From Candidatus Zhuqueibacterota bacterium (GTDB lineage: Bacteria; Zhuqueibacterota; Zhuqueibacteria; Zhuqueibacterales; Zhuqueibacteraceae), in the NCBI GenBank assembly GCA_003576975.1, contig QEVD01000008.1, positions 1 through 64,000 of the forward strand: 64,000 bases of DNA. Direction: 5' to 3'. Within the stretch, counting starts at the first letter, position 1. Every line of letters starts with the position of its first letter. Shown here in pieces: positions 1 to 8,979 of this stretch. A program made the position numbers and the translations under genes. The notes beneath the pieces were generated by a model that was given only the letters and a program-made list of their open reading frames with translations, did not search any database and had not been told where the DNA came from.

Positions 1-137
1 AGGGTAACGTAATCGCCAATTTCAGACTGGACTCGGGAAAAATGGGCGCTTTTTGCCCCTTGGGCGACACGAAAAGCGCTCAACCGGACAGCAGTGCTGT
101 CAAAAAGATTTTAGGCAGGCTCATGGTTAGCGAATTC

Positions 138-572
138 TTACTTTACCCTGATTTGTATGCCACATTTTTGCTTGAGGCCGCGCTCAGACAAATACGTTGC
201 TTCGCGCCCGTACTCGCCAAGAATGAAGACGGGCAGGTGCGCCAGCCGCGCTGCCGGAAAGCTGTAGAGCCAGGTTTCCCAGTTGTGGGAGTGGACGATG
301 TCCACGCGCTGTTTCACGAAGATGTTCGCCAACTTGCGCACCAATCTCCAGTCGCGCCCGGCTTTTCTCTGGATGACGGCAAACTCGACATCCGGCGCCA
401 AATTATTTTTGAGCGGTTGATCAAATCCCCGAAAGGACACGAGCAGCGGGTGGAAAATATCACGATCGATATGGTTATCGACTTTGATCACTCCACCTTG
501 CATGCCGCCAAACTGCAGGCGGCCGATGACCTGAAGAATTTTGATTCTGTCCATTGGGATTTGCTTGATCAT
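138..572 (-). pseudogene. Truncated family-4 glycosyltransferase (N-terminal half only)
   Basis: The 144-residue product starts like a GT4 glycosyltransferase: a beta strand (KILQVIGRL), then a glycine-rich turn (GGMQ), and later the motif DIVHSHNW, which is typical of the end of the first Rossmann domain. Family members are usually 350-400 residues. Here translation stops soon after GEYGREATYLS, before the linker and the nucleotide-sugar-binding C-terminal domain. Neither of the other two minus-strand frames down to base 1 restores a GT4 C-terminal sequence. The gene is therefore probably a remnant, unless the missing part lies outside the window. It is the last gene of the polysaccharide operon seen here and follows the next glycosyltransferase by about 40 bases. 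Met-7 (base 554) is an alternative start. Confidence 0.6.
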
Positions 573-612
573 ATTAGTTCAGATTCACAACACGAGATTA
601 GACGAAAAAGTT

Positions 613-1866
613 TCAGACGCATACTGGAGTGTGATTTGGAATTTTCTGAAATTGTTCGGTATACGAAGAACCAAAATGCTTGCATAAGCTATACGCAATT
701 TGTTGAACTAAGTTATTCCAATCATGCTGTCGCGCGATACAGCGGCGAGCCTCTAATTTTTCTGGAGAATGCTCGGCAGGCTGAAGTGCATCGGACAACG
801 CTTGTGACCATTCATCAACTGTTGAAGCGAGGGTGATAATATGAGCATAATCTTGAAGCGAACGAATCGGTGAGGCAACGACTGGTCGTCCCGTGGCAAG
901 GTACTCGTGCAACTTCATGGGGTAAATGAATTTCGTGTAACCATTCACTTGGTAACACAGCAAACAGACATCCAGATGCTGTGTATATGCCGGAAGCCGA
1001 TGGACCGGCTTGGATCCCAAAAAATATACATTCGGCATTGCAGCAAGTCTATGCGCTGTGCTAGTCTGTTCAAATAGGTTTTCCATCGGCCCCACGAATA
1101 TGAAAGACCATTCTTGGTGCCGCATTACCAAGGTATGCAGTAGGGATAGGTCAAGCTGTTTTTTGATCACGCCAACGTAACCGATACGAGGATGCGGAAT
1201 GTGCCGCGTTTCATCCAGCTCATCGACTGGAGTAGCATAAGCATCATAGTCAACCCCGTTCGGTATCAGCGTGGTGTGAGGATTGATACGTCCCTTCTTT
1301 TCCAGTAATGCCGGAGAATGAATGATCACTTGATCGACACGCGCAATCAGAGACTTTTCTTCCACTGCGAGCGGTTGCTCGATATCTGAAAATGTGTATT
1401 CATCGTCAATATGGTAACAACTCAGATCATAGCCATTGAATTCTAAAGCTGAGCTAAATTCGGGACGCCATAGGTACAGTATAAATTTATCACACTTTTT
1501 TTTGCGCAGAATGCGATAGGCCTGATTTAGACGCATCTGTGTTGCACAGTCGGCGATAAAACGTGGCCGATAGAAATGAGGAAGCCATTTCCCTGGATCA
1601 TGGACCATGAAGCTATGGCTGGAAAAATCGTGATGAAAACGATTATTGTTCTGCAAGGAGTTCCGAAACCATAGTTCCCGCCACCCCTTTGCAGGGTTAA
1701 CCCAAACGACATTAAAGTAGACTGACAGTCGCGAGAGGACATGTTGGCGAGATTGCCATATACTTGCCCATTCATCGGGAACGAGCCCTATAACACCTAC
1801 AAGCGGGAATAACGGGAAATTAGAATTAGCTTGTTGCTCCGCAAGCCTATTCTTGCATAAGCGCAT
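613..1866 (-). CDS. Glycosyltransferase, GT4-like (417 aa)
   Basis: Probable cytoplasmic or membrane-peripheral glycosyltransferase that adds a sugar to the lipid-linked polysaccharide. The C-terminal half carries a Rossmann strand (RIGYVGVI), a second strand (FIFVGPMENL) and the motif KLHEYLATGRPVVAS. The last is the Glu-containing donor-binding loop of GT-B enzymes. The N-terminal half is divergent and contains HQ-type acceptor-side sequence without clear landmarks. Length fits the family. The gene lies 18 bases downstream of the GT2 gene in the same operon. Donor and acceptor sugars cannot be read from sequence. The first 15 residues are poorly conserved-looking, so a downstream start is possible. 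Confidence 0.8.
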   Translation of the reverse strand: MRLCKNRLAEQQANSNFPLFPLVGVIGLVPDEWASIWQSRQHVLSRLSVYFNVVWVNPAKGWRELWFRNSLQNNNRFHHDFSSHSFMVHDPGKWLPHFYRPRFIADCATQMRLNQAYRILRKKKCDKFILYLWRPEFSSALEFNGYDLSCYHIDDEYTFSDIEQPLAVEEKSLIARVDQVIIHSPALLEKKGRINPHTTLIPNGVDYDAYATPVDELDETRHIPHPRIGYVGVIKKQLDLSLLHTLVMRHQEWSFIFVGPMENLFEQTSTAHRLAAMPNVYFLGSKPVHRLPAYTQHLDVCLLCYQVNGYTKFIYPMKLHEYLATGRPVVASPIRSLQDYAHIITLASTVDEWSQALSDALQPAEHSPEKLEARRCIARQHDWNNLVQQIAYSLCKHFGSSYTEQFQKIPNHTPVCV

Positions 1867-1884
1867 ATATTTTCTCGGGGTAGC

Positions 1885-2814
1885 TTAAGCTGAGCTTTCA
1901 AACCTCGATTTCAACAAGTATAATAAAGGCCGTAAGGCTCTTTTAACAACATATTCCAAGTCTGTTTTCATCCTATGCCTGTTTTTTCCAAGCCATTCGA
2001 TCATCAGTGTATAGCATTGCAATCGTTGACGCCAATTTAGAGGCGCACGTCTTATGGAAGACAGGTATTCTTTGAGCTGTCGAAAGTGTGGGAACACGAT
2101 TTTTCCCGCGCCATTGGGGTGGAACCAGAGAGTTCTTTCTTGGCGAGAAATAAATACCTTGGTAGACTGACCGGGATGCTCTCTTCGAAAAAAAAGAAAT
2201 TCCGGTATGCGATGGAATGGACCATAAAGAGAAATTTCAGCCAACAATACCCGATCACAATCAGCATACGGCCCTTCAAGAGGGGTTTTCTCCAAAACAT
2301 TGGTTCGAATTAAACCTGCACTTGGTTCCATCATATGATCCATTCGAATCAGATCGCGAAAACGGCAATGATAACATGGTGAATTCAACTTCAGTTCCAA
2401 TTCTTTCCTGGGAAGATAATCCCCGTTTTTATCAATATAGCGAGTCATTGCGTAACAAAGCACTATGGCCGGATTATTATCCAATATCTGCACACAACGC
2501 TCCAGATACTCCGGAGCATACACATCATCATGCGCGCTCCACATAAAGTATTTGGTCTTCTTGGACAACTCAAAAACAAGATTATAGTTGGGGCTGCCCC
2601 CGATATTTTTTTTATTTTGATGAAAAATTATGCGCTTATCTTTTGCCGCATATTCTCGACAAATCCATGCGGTATTGTCGGTGGAAGCATTATCTGAAAT
2701 AATCAGGTCGAAATCTGCAAAAGTTTGCGCCAGGAGAGAGTTCAAAGCTTCTCGAATGTATTTTTCACCATTATAAACAGGCAAACCAATGCTTACTTTA
2801 GGCATATTGACCAT
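1885..2814 (-). CDS. Family-2 glycosyltransferase (309 aa)
   Basis: A GT-A fold inverting glycosyltransferase. The N-terminus reads VSIGLPVYNGEKYI, followed by the classic nucleotide-binding segment LIISDNASTDNT and then SAHDDVY in the position of the metal-binding DxD. About 230 residues match the GT2 catalytic domain; the remaining C-terminal part is basic and may dock on the membrane. It would add one sugar to the growing repeat or O-chain. It sits 8 bases after the ABC-exporter ATPase gene, so it is translated in the same operon. Met-4 (base 2805) is an equally good start because the family consensus begins at PKVSI. Confidence 0.88.
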   Translation of the reverse strand: MVNMPKVSIGLPVYNGEKYIREALNSLLAQTFADFDLIISDNASTDNTAWICREYAAKDKRIIFHQNKKNIGGSPNYNLVFELSKKTKYFMWSAHDDVYAPEYLERCVQILDNNPAIVLCYAMTRYIDKNGDYLPRKELELKLNSPCYHCRFRDLIRMDHMMEPSAGLIRTNVLEKTPLEGPYADCDRVLLAEISLYGPFHRIPEFLFFRREHPGQSTKVFISRQERTLWFHPNGAGKIVFPHFRQLKEYLSSIRRAPLNWRQRLQCYTLMIEWLGKNRHRMKTDLEYVVKRALRPLLYLLKSRFESSA

Positions 2815-2822
2815 CGCGATGC

Positions 2823-4052
2823 TCAGGGGGGCGTTTGACTGAAAGTGCCATAATGCGATTGGCCGTTCGTGACTATTTCCGGGTGCAAATTCGCAACACC
2901 GCGGATATCACGGTCAGAGTCTAAATACAACGTCGCTGCGGGAAAGAAGGTGTCATAGGTCCTTTGTATATCATAGCGATAAACGGCGGCGCCAAGGTAA
3001 AATGCGCCGGGGGCGAGATTCATTGACAGCTCAAATGTGCATTGCCATTTTTCGTTTGCTTTGAGTGAAAAGGTATGCCCGTTTAGCCTCTCGGTAGATG
3101 TATCGAAAATCCCGTAATAGTTCTCATCTTTGAGAAACAAAACGACTGCCAATTTGCTGCAAGTTTCTTTGGCCGTGACTTCGATGTCAATCCAGGCTTT
3201 TTGGCCGGATTTGATACGCATGGCGACGCCATTCTTATCACGCACCCTTACATTTGAAACAAAGACTTCCTTATCAAATCGATTGTTCTGCTCGTCAGCG
3301 GCTTGTTCCAGATAGTATCTAATGACTTCTTGCGCCACCCCCTCTTTGGTAACTTTTCCGCGCTCCAGGAGGATGCATCTATCACAGAGATCAGACACGA
3401 CTCTCAAATTATGGGAGACAAATATAATGGTACAATCCTGATGCATTATGGAATACATTTTTTCAGTGCATTTTTTTTGAAAAGCGTAGTCACCCACGCT
3501 GAGAACTTCATCAACGACCAGGATGTCCGGATCGACGTGTGCCGCCACGGCAAAGCCCAACCGGGCATACATGCCAGAAGAATAACGCTTGACCGGCGTA
3601 TCAATAAAATCTTCCAATCCGGAGAACGCGACAATTTCATCAAACTTGCGCTTAATTTGCTCCCTCTTCATTCCAAGAATCGTCCCATTTAAAAAAATAT
3701 TCTCGCGCCCAGTAAGATCCGGATGAAAACCCGCCCCCACTTCAATTAATGCTGATAATCTCCCATTGACTGACATCGTTCCTTTCGTCGGTTTCATGAT
3801 ACCGCAAAGATGTTTCAGTATTGTACTTTTACCTGCACCATTATGGCCGATAATACCCAGCGCCTCTCCTTTCCGAACCTGAAAAGAAACGTCGTTTAGG
3901 ACCCAAAATTCATTTGCGTTGAGCTCTTTGTCATTTCGCCTTTCAAAAATCCTTTGGATTATACCGGGGATTAAATCTCGCAAAGAATCATGATGTTCCC
4001 CTTTTCTGAATTTCTTATAGACGTTGTTCATCGCCAGAGCTATGGCAGACAT
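2823..4052 (-). CDS. Polysaccharide ABC exporter ATPase, Wzt-like (409 aa)
   Basis: ATP-binding subunit of a polysaccharide/O-antigen exporter. Visible motifs are Walker A (GHNGAGKST, about residue 70), the ABC signature (YSSGMYARL), Walker B (ILVVDEVLSVGD) and the H-loop (IIFVSHN). This is the KpsT/Wzt/TagH subfamily order. The approximately 150 residues after the nucleotide-binding domain form a beta-rich extension (DIEVTAKETCSKLAVVLFL and onwards) typical of the Wzt carbohydrate-binding domain, which recognises a capped chain end. The partner permease is encoded 10 bases upstream. A Wzt C-terminal domain suggests that the exported chain carries a non-reducing-end modification, though this is inferred from better-studied O-antigens. 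Confidence 0.92.
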   Translation of the reverse strand: MSAIALAMNNVYKKFRKGEHHDSLRDLIPGIIQRIFERRNDKELNANEFWVLNDVSFQVRKGEALGIIGHNGAGKSTILKHLCGIMKPTKGTMSVNGRLSALIEVGAGFHPDLTGRENIFLNGTILGMKREQIKRKFDEIVAFSGLEDFIDTPVKRYSSGMYARLGFAVAAHVDPDILVVDEVLSVGDYAFQKKCTEKMYSIMHQDCTIIFVSHNLRVVSDLCDRCILLERGKVTKEGVAQEVIRYYLEQAADEQNNRFDKEVFVSNVRVRDKNGVAMRIKSGQKAWIDIEVTAKETCSKLAVVLFLKDENYYGIFDTSTERLNGHTFSLKANEKWQCTFELSMNLAPGAFYLGAAVYRYDIQRTYDTFFPAATLYLDSDRDIRGVANLHPEIVTNGQSHYGTFSQTPP

Positions 4053-4062
4053 ATCTTAAATC

Positions 4063-4848
4063 CTATATCCGTTCCGCAAAAACAGGTTCGAGTTTTTTGA
4101 AATAAATAAAGCCGAAGATGGGCAAGAGAAAAGAGATCATGGCACTATAAAACAACCAATCCAATTGCGGCATGGCTTGTCTGACAATACAATCATTAAA
4201 ACTCTCTAAGATGGGGGCAACTGGATTAATCAGTATGATCGAAGCCCAATCTCCGAACATTTCGGTTTCGTAGAATACCGGTGTAAAAAATATGGCATAA
4301 GTTATCACGACTTCCACGATATATTTCACATCACGAAAGAAAAGATTCGCGGCAGCCAGGAATATGCCCAACCCAATAACCAGGAAAACAAGTAAGGCGA
4401 GCAGTAATGGTATGAAAAACAGATAAATGCTAACCCCAACTTGAGCCACGATCAAGACCGTAACGAGCACAACCGAGGCAATAGAGAAATCAAACAACTG
4501 TGACAAAACAGCTGAAATCGGAAAGATCTCCTTGGGAAAATAGATCTTTGTCACCAGATTTATGTTAGAGGTTAAGCTGTTAGTGGCAAATCGCAGAGAG
4601 GCGACAAAGAACGACCATGGCAATGCCTTGACCGCAACAGTCGCGATTTGTGCCATACTCAACGGATTCCCGGAGAATTTAGCAAAAACATATTTCACCA
4701 TTATTCCCGCCGAAACGATGAGCATCGGCATGAAAATCGCCCACATAAAACCCATTATGGACTGCTTGTACTTTATTCGAATATCACGCCAAGTAATCAT
4801 ATAAATAAGTTCTCGGTACGAGGCGAGCTCACGAAGTGGATCTAACAT
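4063..4848 (-). CDS. Polysaccharide ABC exporter permease, Wzm-like (261 aa)
   Basis: Integral membrane subunit of an ABC-2 type polysaccharide exporter. The N-terminus has the family hallmark TWRDIRIKYKQS just before the first membrane span, followed by six hydrophobic segments (for example MGFMWAIFMPMLIVSAGIM). The segment FFTPVFYE near residue 190 is characteristic of the Wzm/TagG family. It pairs with the ATPase encoded immediately downstream to flip the completed lipid-linked glycan across the inner membrane. About 70 bases separate it from the upstream pyruvyltransferase gene, the largest spacer in this part of the operon, and no promoter was recognised there. Confidence 0.92.
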   Translation of the reverse strand: MLDPLRELASYRELIYMITWRDIRIKYKQSIMGFMWAIFMPMLIVSAGIMVKYVFAKFSGNPLSMAQIATVAVKALPWSFFVASLRFATNSLTSNINLVTKIYFPKEIFPISAVLSQLFDFSIASVVLVTVLIVAQVGVSIYLFFIPLLLALLVFLVIGLGIFLAAANLFFRDVKYIVEVVITYAIFFTPVFYETEMFGDWASIILINPVAPILESFNDCIVRQAMPQLDWLFYSAMISFLLPIFGFIYFKKLEPVFAERI

Positions 4849-4921
4849 GGAAAATCAGGAAAGTTATCTTGAAATCAATCCAAAAGCATTCTAAACCGGT
4901 TGTTAAATTCCGGCTTTGTTA

Positions 4922-6241
4922 TCATGCCTTGAAAAACGTGCGGTCAAATTGATCTTGCAAGGCGTCCCTATAACTCACCATCCTTTGTACGATCTGGCGT
5001 TCAAGTATTTTCTTATTCGATTCCAGTGATTTAAAGACGTCAATTAACGAGTCCACCTCAAATCGCTTTATATCCTGACAATATTCTAATTGGCCCATAT
5101 TCTCCATAAGCGTTTTGACTTTCTTGTCATAAGAAATCGCCAGAACAGGCTTGTGCATGACATGGCTCAACAAAATGGCATGCAGCCTGGAAGCAACGAT
5201 CAAATCGGTTGACGATATCTGGACAAGCAAATCACTAACCGTAAGAATCGATGGATCGATAATCTGCCCATTTAATTTTGTAGCCGCCATATTCTCAAGA
5301 CATTCCTTGATATCGGTTACAACCAATCTATCCATAAAAATATCTGTAGCAAAAAACAAAGTTCTATATTGCTCTTGAACAAGCCAGTAAATAAAAGAAG
5401 ACATCTTACTGACGTAGTTTCGATAGACAATATCGTCTTTTTCCGGCCACGAGCGTGGATCAAAGTATGCTATTGGGTTTATGCCGACAATCCGACTCTC
5501 GTTGCTTTTGATAAAAGGCCTGTGACTTTTATCGATTTCTAGATTATATGCGAGGTCCGGGAAGACGTGGCTTTCTCCCGTAAAACCAATATTTTCCACC
5601 AGTCTCTTCGAGTTTTCATCTCGAAAAGATCGAAAATCTGCCAGTGCAAGCACGCATTTGACAAAAAACTGGGTAACCGGAGATTTTAAAGAGCTCGCAC
5701 CTACACTCAACACGTAAAGCTTAACACGAGCTATTTTTGCGAGAGCCGCCCACTTGAAAAGGGCGAAGGGATGTCGCCATGGCCCTCCCCAGTACTCATC
5801 CAATGCCCCGCCGCCAGATATGACCAAGACATTTAGATCTCTCAAAATCCAAAAAGAATTTACCAGAAAACGAATTTCTTCCCAAATTGACATAAGACCC
5901 AACAAGATTTTACGTAATCCCTTCAACAAAGGATAAACGAGATTAATCGTTTTTAACCAGTTGCGCATTCTTCGATATAAGCTTGGCGCCTTCTCTTTTT
6001 CAAGCCACGATTTTGTTTGCTTGGCGGACGAAACACTTCTGATATGCTTTCGATATATGGGAAATGCATCAATATGATGCCGCTGTCGTGTATCGATGGG
6101 GTTCAACGAGAATCCATATATGGTTGCCTGAGGCAACCGTTTCTTTATGGCCTGAATTATGGATTCCTGAATAGCTGCATCACCCAGGTTTCCGTATCCA
6201 AAAAATCCCCAAATGCCAATTTTTTTAGCGCCCGGCGCCAT
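4922..6241 (-). CDS. Polysaccharide pyruvyl transferase family protein (439 aa)
   Basis: Belongs to the CsaB/WcaK pyruvyl-transferase-like family, which has a GT-B-like fold and attaches ketal pyruvate to sugars. Support comes from the N-terminal motif GFFGYGNLGDAAI, the central ISGGGALDEYWGG segment, and the C-terminal sequence ASRLHAILLSHVMHKPV followed by AISYDKKVKTLM. These match the order seen in the family. The length is slightly above the usual 350-400 residues because of a basic insertion near residues 90-140. It stands between the PIG-L deacetylase and the ABC permease, consistent with decorating the exported glycan. Substrate specificity is unknown. Confidence 0.85.
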   Translation of the reverse strand: MAPGAKKIGIWGFFGYGNLGDAAIQESIIQAIKKRLPQATIYGFSLNPIDTRQRHHIDAFPIYRKHIRSVSSAKQTKSWLEKEKAPSLYRRMRNWLKTINLVYPLLKGLRKILLGLMSIWEEIRFLVNSFWILRDLNVLVISGGGALDEYWGGPWRHPFALFKWAALAKIARVKLYVLSVGASSLKSPVTQFFVKCVLALADFRSFRDENSKRLVENIGFTGESHVFPDLAYNLEIDKSHRPFIKSNESRIVGINPIAYFDPRSWPEKDDIVYRNYVSKMSSFIYWLVQEQYRTLFFATDIFMDRLVVTDIKECLENMAATKLNGQIIDPSILTVSDLLVQISSTDLIVASRLHAILLSHVMHKPVLAISYDKKVKTLMENMGQLEYCQDIKRFEVDSLIDVFKSLESNKKILERQIVQRMVSYRDALQDQFDRTFFKA

Positions 6242-6261
6242 CTTCTAACCCTCAAGATGGA

Positions 6262-6912
6262 TTAAAGACAAATTTTTCGGCAATAAAACGCTTCCGCAAG
6301 TATGCCTACTGCACCGGATTCATTGCCTCGAAGCCTTGACATTGCCTGGAAGGTCTCATTGGTAAACCAAGGTTTTTCCTTCTGGGATTGATAACATTCA
6401 AGAATAGAATCAATCTTGCGGCGGCAAGTGGATTCCGTCAGATGGGCAAAAAAGTTTGGCGAACCCAAATCTCCATCATACTTAGGAATCTCATATTCAA
6501 GAATGAGATGATTTCTGAACGTGTTCCATGTCAGCTCGCAAATGAGGCGATGATCCTGGTGCAGATCGTGGCGATAATGTGTGAAGATGAGATCTGGAGA
6601 GAATTCTCTTTTCAAATTCTCAAAATATTCCTTGACGCGCGCACCCTCGTACGGCAGAAAGCCGTCACGAAAATCTTCAATGACAATTTTCTTTTCGTTC
6701 ACGCCCTGCAAGAACAGGTTGGCGCACGCCAGAGCTTCAAGTTTTCGTGCTGGCGTGGAAGTCAGGACTAACCAGTAAATTTCGATCTGGCGTCGGCTTT
6801 CGGTCAGCTTTAGAATCGTTCCACCGCAGCCGATTTCTATATCATCGCAATGAGCGCCGATGCACAGAATTTTCAAACCTCGTTCCGGTGAGGCTAATTC
6901 AAATTGCAGCAT
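6262..6912 (-). CDS. PIG-L family N-acetyl-sugar deacetylase (216 aa)
   Basis: LmbE/PIG-L zinc-dependent deacetylase. The zinc-site motif AHCDDIEIGCGG lies near residue 20 and the second histidine motif HQDHR near residue 120, and the length fits the family. Members remove acetyl groups from GlcNAc-type sugars or from related small molecules. In this operon the likely role is making a free amino sugar for the polysaccharide. The gene ends 20 bases before the pyruvyltransferase and starts 6 bases after the stop of the secreted DUF4038 gene, so all three appear co-transcribed. The alternative of acting on a nucleotide sugar rather than a lipid-linked sugar cannot be settled from sequence. Confidence 0.9.
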   Translation of the reverse strand: MLQFELASPERGLKILCIGAHCDDIEIGCGGTILKLTESRRQIEIYWLVLTSTPARKLEALACANLFLQGVNEKKIVIEDFRDGFLPYEGARVKEYFENLKREFSPDLIFTHYRHDLHQDHRLICELTWNTFRNHLILEYEIPKYDGDLGSPNFFAHLTESTCRRKIDSILECYQSQKEKPWFTNETFQAMSRLRGNESGAVGILAEAFYCRKICL

Positions 6913-6918
6913 CTTCGA

Positions 6919-8838
6919 CTATCGCCCCTGAATGAGAACCATTTTTTTCACGGCATTGAAACTGTTGATTCTTATTGTGCAGAAATAGAGCCCGCTCGCC
7001 AGATCCCCGGCAACAAAATTGACGCTGTAGTTTCCAGCGCTCTGAAATGCGTGCACTAGATTGCCGACTTCTTTTCCTTGAATGTCATGAATCTTCAGGC
7101 TCACAAAGCCTGACTCCGCCAGAGTGTAGAAAATGACGGTGTGAGGGTAGAAGGGATTGGGATGATTCTGCCTCAATTCGAACCCCATTGTCCCATCAAG
7201 GTCTATTTCCACCGTCTGTGAAAATGTATGGCTGCCGGTGGTGTCAATCTGCTTCAGGCGATAAGCATATTTGCCGTGCCGGACCGGGCGATCGATGAAG
7301 CTGTAGCTGCATGCTTGCGTGGTTGTGCCTTGCCCCTTCACGAATCCGATCTTGTCAAATCCCCTTCTATTTTGACTGCGCTGAACCTCAAACCCGTAGT
7401 TGTTCGTCTCAGAAATTGTTTGCCAGCTCAATGTGACGCCTGTCTCGCCGACGCGGGCGGAAAGTCCGGCAAGTTCGACGGGCACGGGCAGGTCTGTGCT
7501 CCCCGGCGCCGGCAGATTGAGTTCTGCATTGTCCAGAACAAGCACCCAATCTCCTGCAGATTGTGGCGTGAAATCGATGTTCCCGCTTGCAGGCAATTCT
7601 CCGTTTGTGCTCGCGTGGCCTGTTGCCGGATCGAACCACCATGCTTTGACCTTCGACCCAGAAATTTGACTCATGTCCACGGTGAACTGCCGCGGTTCGG
7701 GCAAGTACGCGATGGCTGTGTTGCCATCGCGCGTGCGAGCGGCAGCAAGATAGCTACCGGTACCTACATCTCCATACCCTCCAATCACAACTTCATGATC
7801 ATAGTCCGGCACTAGATCATGCCATGCTCGCGACCGGAACAAGGCACCCAGATGAGTCATGCTGCGCGCGCCTTCTGACTCCAAGGCTTGTTGCCAGCCC
7901 TCCCCGAAGAACCAAATCGGATTGTTGCCGAAAAAATGTCCGATCGAACCTCCCAAGATTGACCAATAAGCCTGACTGCGTAAACATTTCGCACTGGCAC
8001 CTTCATTCTCGTAGGTGCCCTCCACGTAAAAGAAGGGCATGATCCGGTTGCGCTGATAATCTGCAAGCGTCCTGTCTGGCGTTTGGGAACAATCCGAATA
8101 TGTAGTGCTGATATCGAGCCACGCCTCATCATAACAATCCAAGGCGGATCGTTGGCGATCGCAATGCGCGGTGTTGAGATGGACGGTATCCATTTCTGCG
8201 ATGCCTGCGACCATGGCGCGCAGCTCTTCGGTAGCTTGGCCCGCTTCCGAGTCGCCGCCATGCATCCAAATAAGATTGGGAATGTTCCGGTAGCGCTTGC
8301 CGACGTAGCGTCCGTAATCACGGCATTTTTCCGGACCGTTAGCGATCATTTCCTGGCACCAACCCTGATTGCCGCACATGTACCCGAGATACGCCGGTGT
8401 CAGAACGACCAACATTCCCGTCTCCGCGGCTTTGTTGATGACCCAATCCGCGTGAGCGAAATAATTCTCGTTCGGCGTGCTGAAGTCTCCAGGCGTTGTG
8501 AAGGGAAGTTCGCCGTATGCGTTTGCCGGTCCGCCAAAGTAATGCTCGATCAATTCCACGATCACGGCGTTGAAACCTTTTGTACGACGATTTTCCAAAT
8601 ACTCCTGGACTTCGACTTTAGTCAATTTTACTATTAAAGACCACGGCGTGTCCCCATTGATCAAAAAAGGATTATTGTTTTGATCGAGGAGATGTCTTTT
8701 GTCGGGGCTCATCTTCAACGGAAAAACCGGGTCTGCGGAATTCCGTTGTCCGGCGACAACTGTCGCAAAAACGAGCAGTCCAAACATCGCCCAGATGATT
8801 GATCTGAGAGACTTCAAAGCGAAAGTATTTGTAAACAT
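6919..8838 (-). CDS. Secreted DUF4038/apiosidase-like glycoside hydrolase with C-terminal sorting domain (639 aa)
   Basis: The N-terminus (about 30 residues ending VVAGQ) is a signal peptide. Residues about 36-330 match the DUF4038 (apiosidase-like) TIM-barrel family: FLINGDTPWSL at the start, the conserved strand LIWMHGGD, and FFYVEGTYENE late in the barrel. Residues about 345-440 resemble the small beta domain (collagen-binding-like, DUF4038 partner) that usually follows. An FN3-like domain comes next (VTLSWQTISETNNYGFEVQR). The last 80 residues hold the sorting domain, with NHPNPFYPHT and a Gly-Leu-Tyr-rich end. It is thus an outer-surface or secreted sugar-cleaving enzyme. A glycosidase inside an EPS operon may trim or release the polymer, which is inference. 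Confidence 0.85.
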   Translation of the reverse strand: MFTNTFALKSLRSIIWAMFGLLVFATVVAGQRNSADPVFPLKMSPDKRHLLDQNNNPFLINGDTPWSLIVKLTKVEVQEYLENRRTKGFNAVIVELIEHYFGGPANAYGELPFTTPGDFSTPNENYFAHADWVINKAAETGMLVVLTPAYLGYMCGNQGWCQEMIANGPEKCRDYGRYVGKRYRNIPNLIWMHGGDSEAGQATEELRAMVAGIAEMDTVHLNTAHCDRQRSALDCYDEAWLDISTTYSDCSQTPDRTLADYQRNRIMPFFYVEGTYENEGASAKCLRSQAYWSILGGSIGHFFGNNPIWFFGEGWQQALESEGARSMTHLGALFRSRAWHDLVPDYDHEVVIGGYGDVGTGSYLAAARTRDGNTAIAYLPEPRQFTVDMSQISGSKVKAWWFDPATGHASTNGELPASGNIDFTPQSAGDWVLVLDNAELNLPAPGSTDLPVPVELAGLSARVGETGVTLSWQTISETNNYGFEVQRSQNRRGFDKIGFVKGQGTTTQACSYSFIDRPVRHGKYAYRLKQIDTTGSHTFSQTVEIDLDGTMGFELRQNHPNPFYPHTVIFYTLAESGFVSLKIHDIQGKEVGNLVHAFQSAGNYSVNFVAGDLASGLYFCTIRINSFNAVKKMVLIQGR

Positions 8839-8979
8839 GATGATTTGGCTTGTAGCGATTCAAATTGTTCTTTTGGCATGAATTGGCAACGGCTAACCCC
8901 GATCATCCATGAATTGCGTTTTAGGATTAACCCCAAATCCGAAGTGTAACCAATTTACGCGCCGCGCGAATTATCGGGG
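8839..8979. promoter_or_regulatory. Spacer with inverted TAACCCCGAT arms
   Basis: This 141-base spacer in the operon contains TAACCCCGAT at about 8894 and its exact reverse complement ATCGGGGTTA at about 8973, with a third related copy (ATTAACCCC) near 8926. The arms are about 70 bases apart, so they fit a protein-binding array or a weak large hairpin better than a compact terminator. No T-run follows on the minus strand. It may allow separate control of the secreted DUF4038 gene. Nothing else was recognised in the spacer. Confidence 0.3.
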
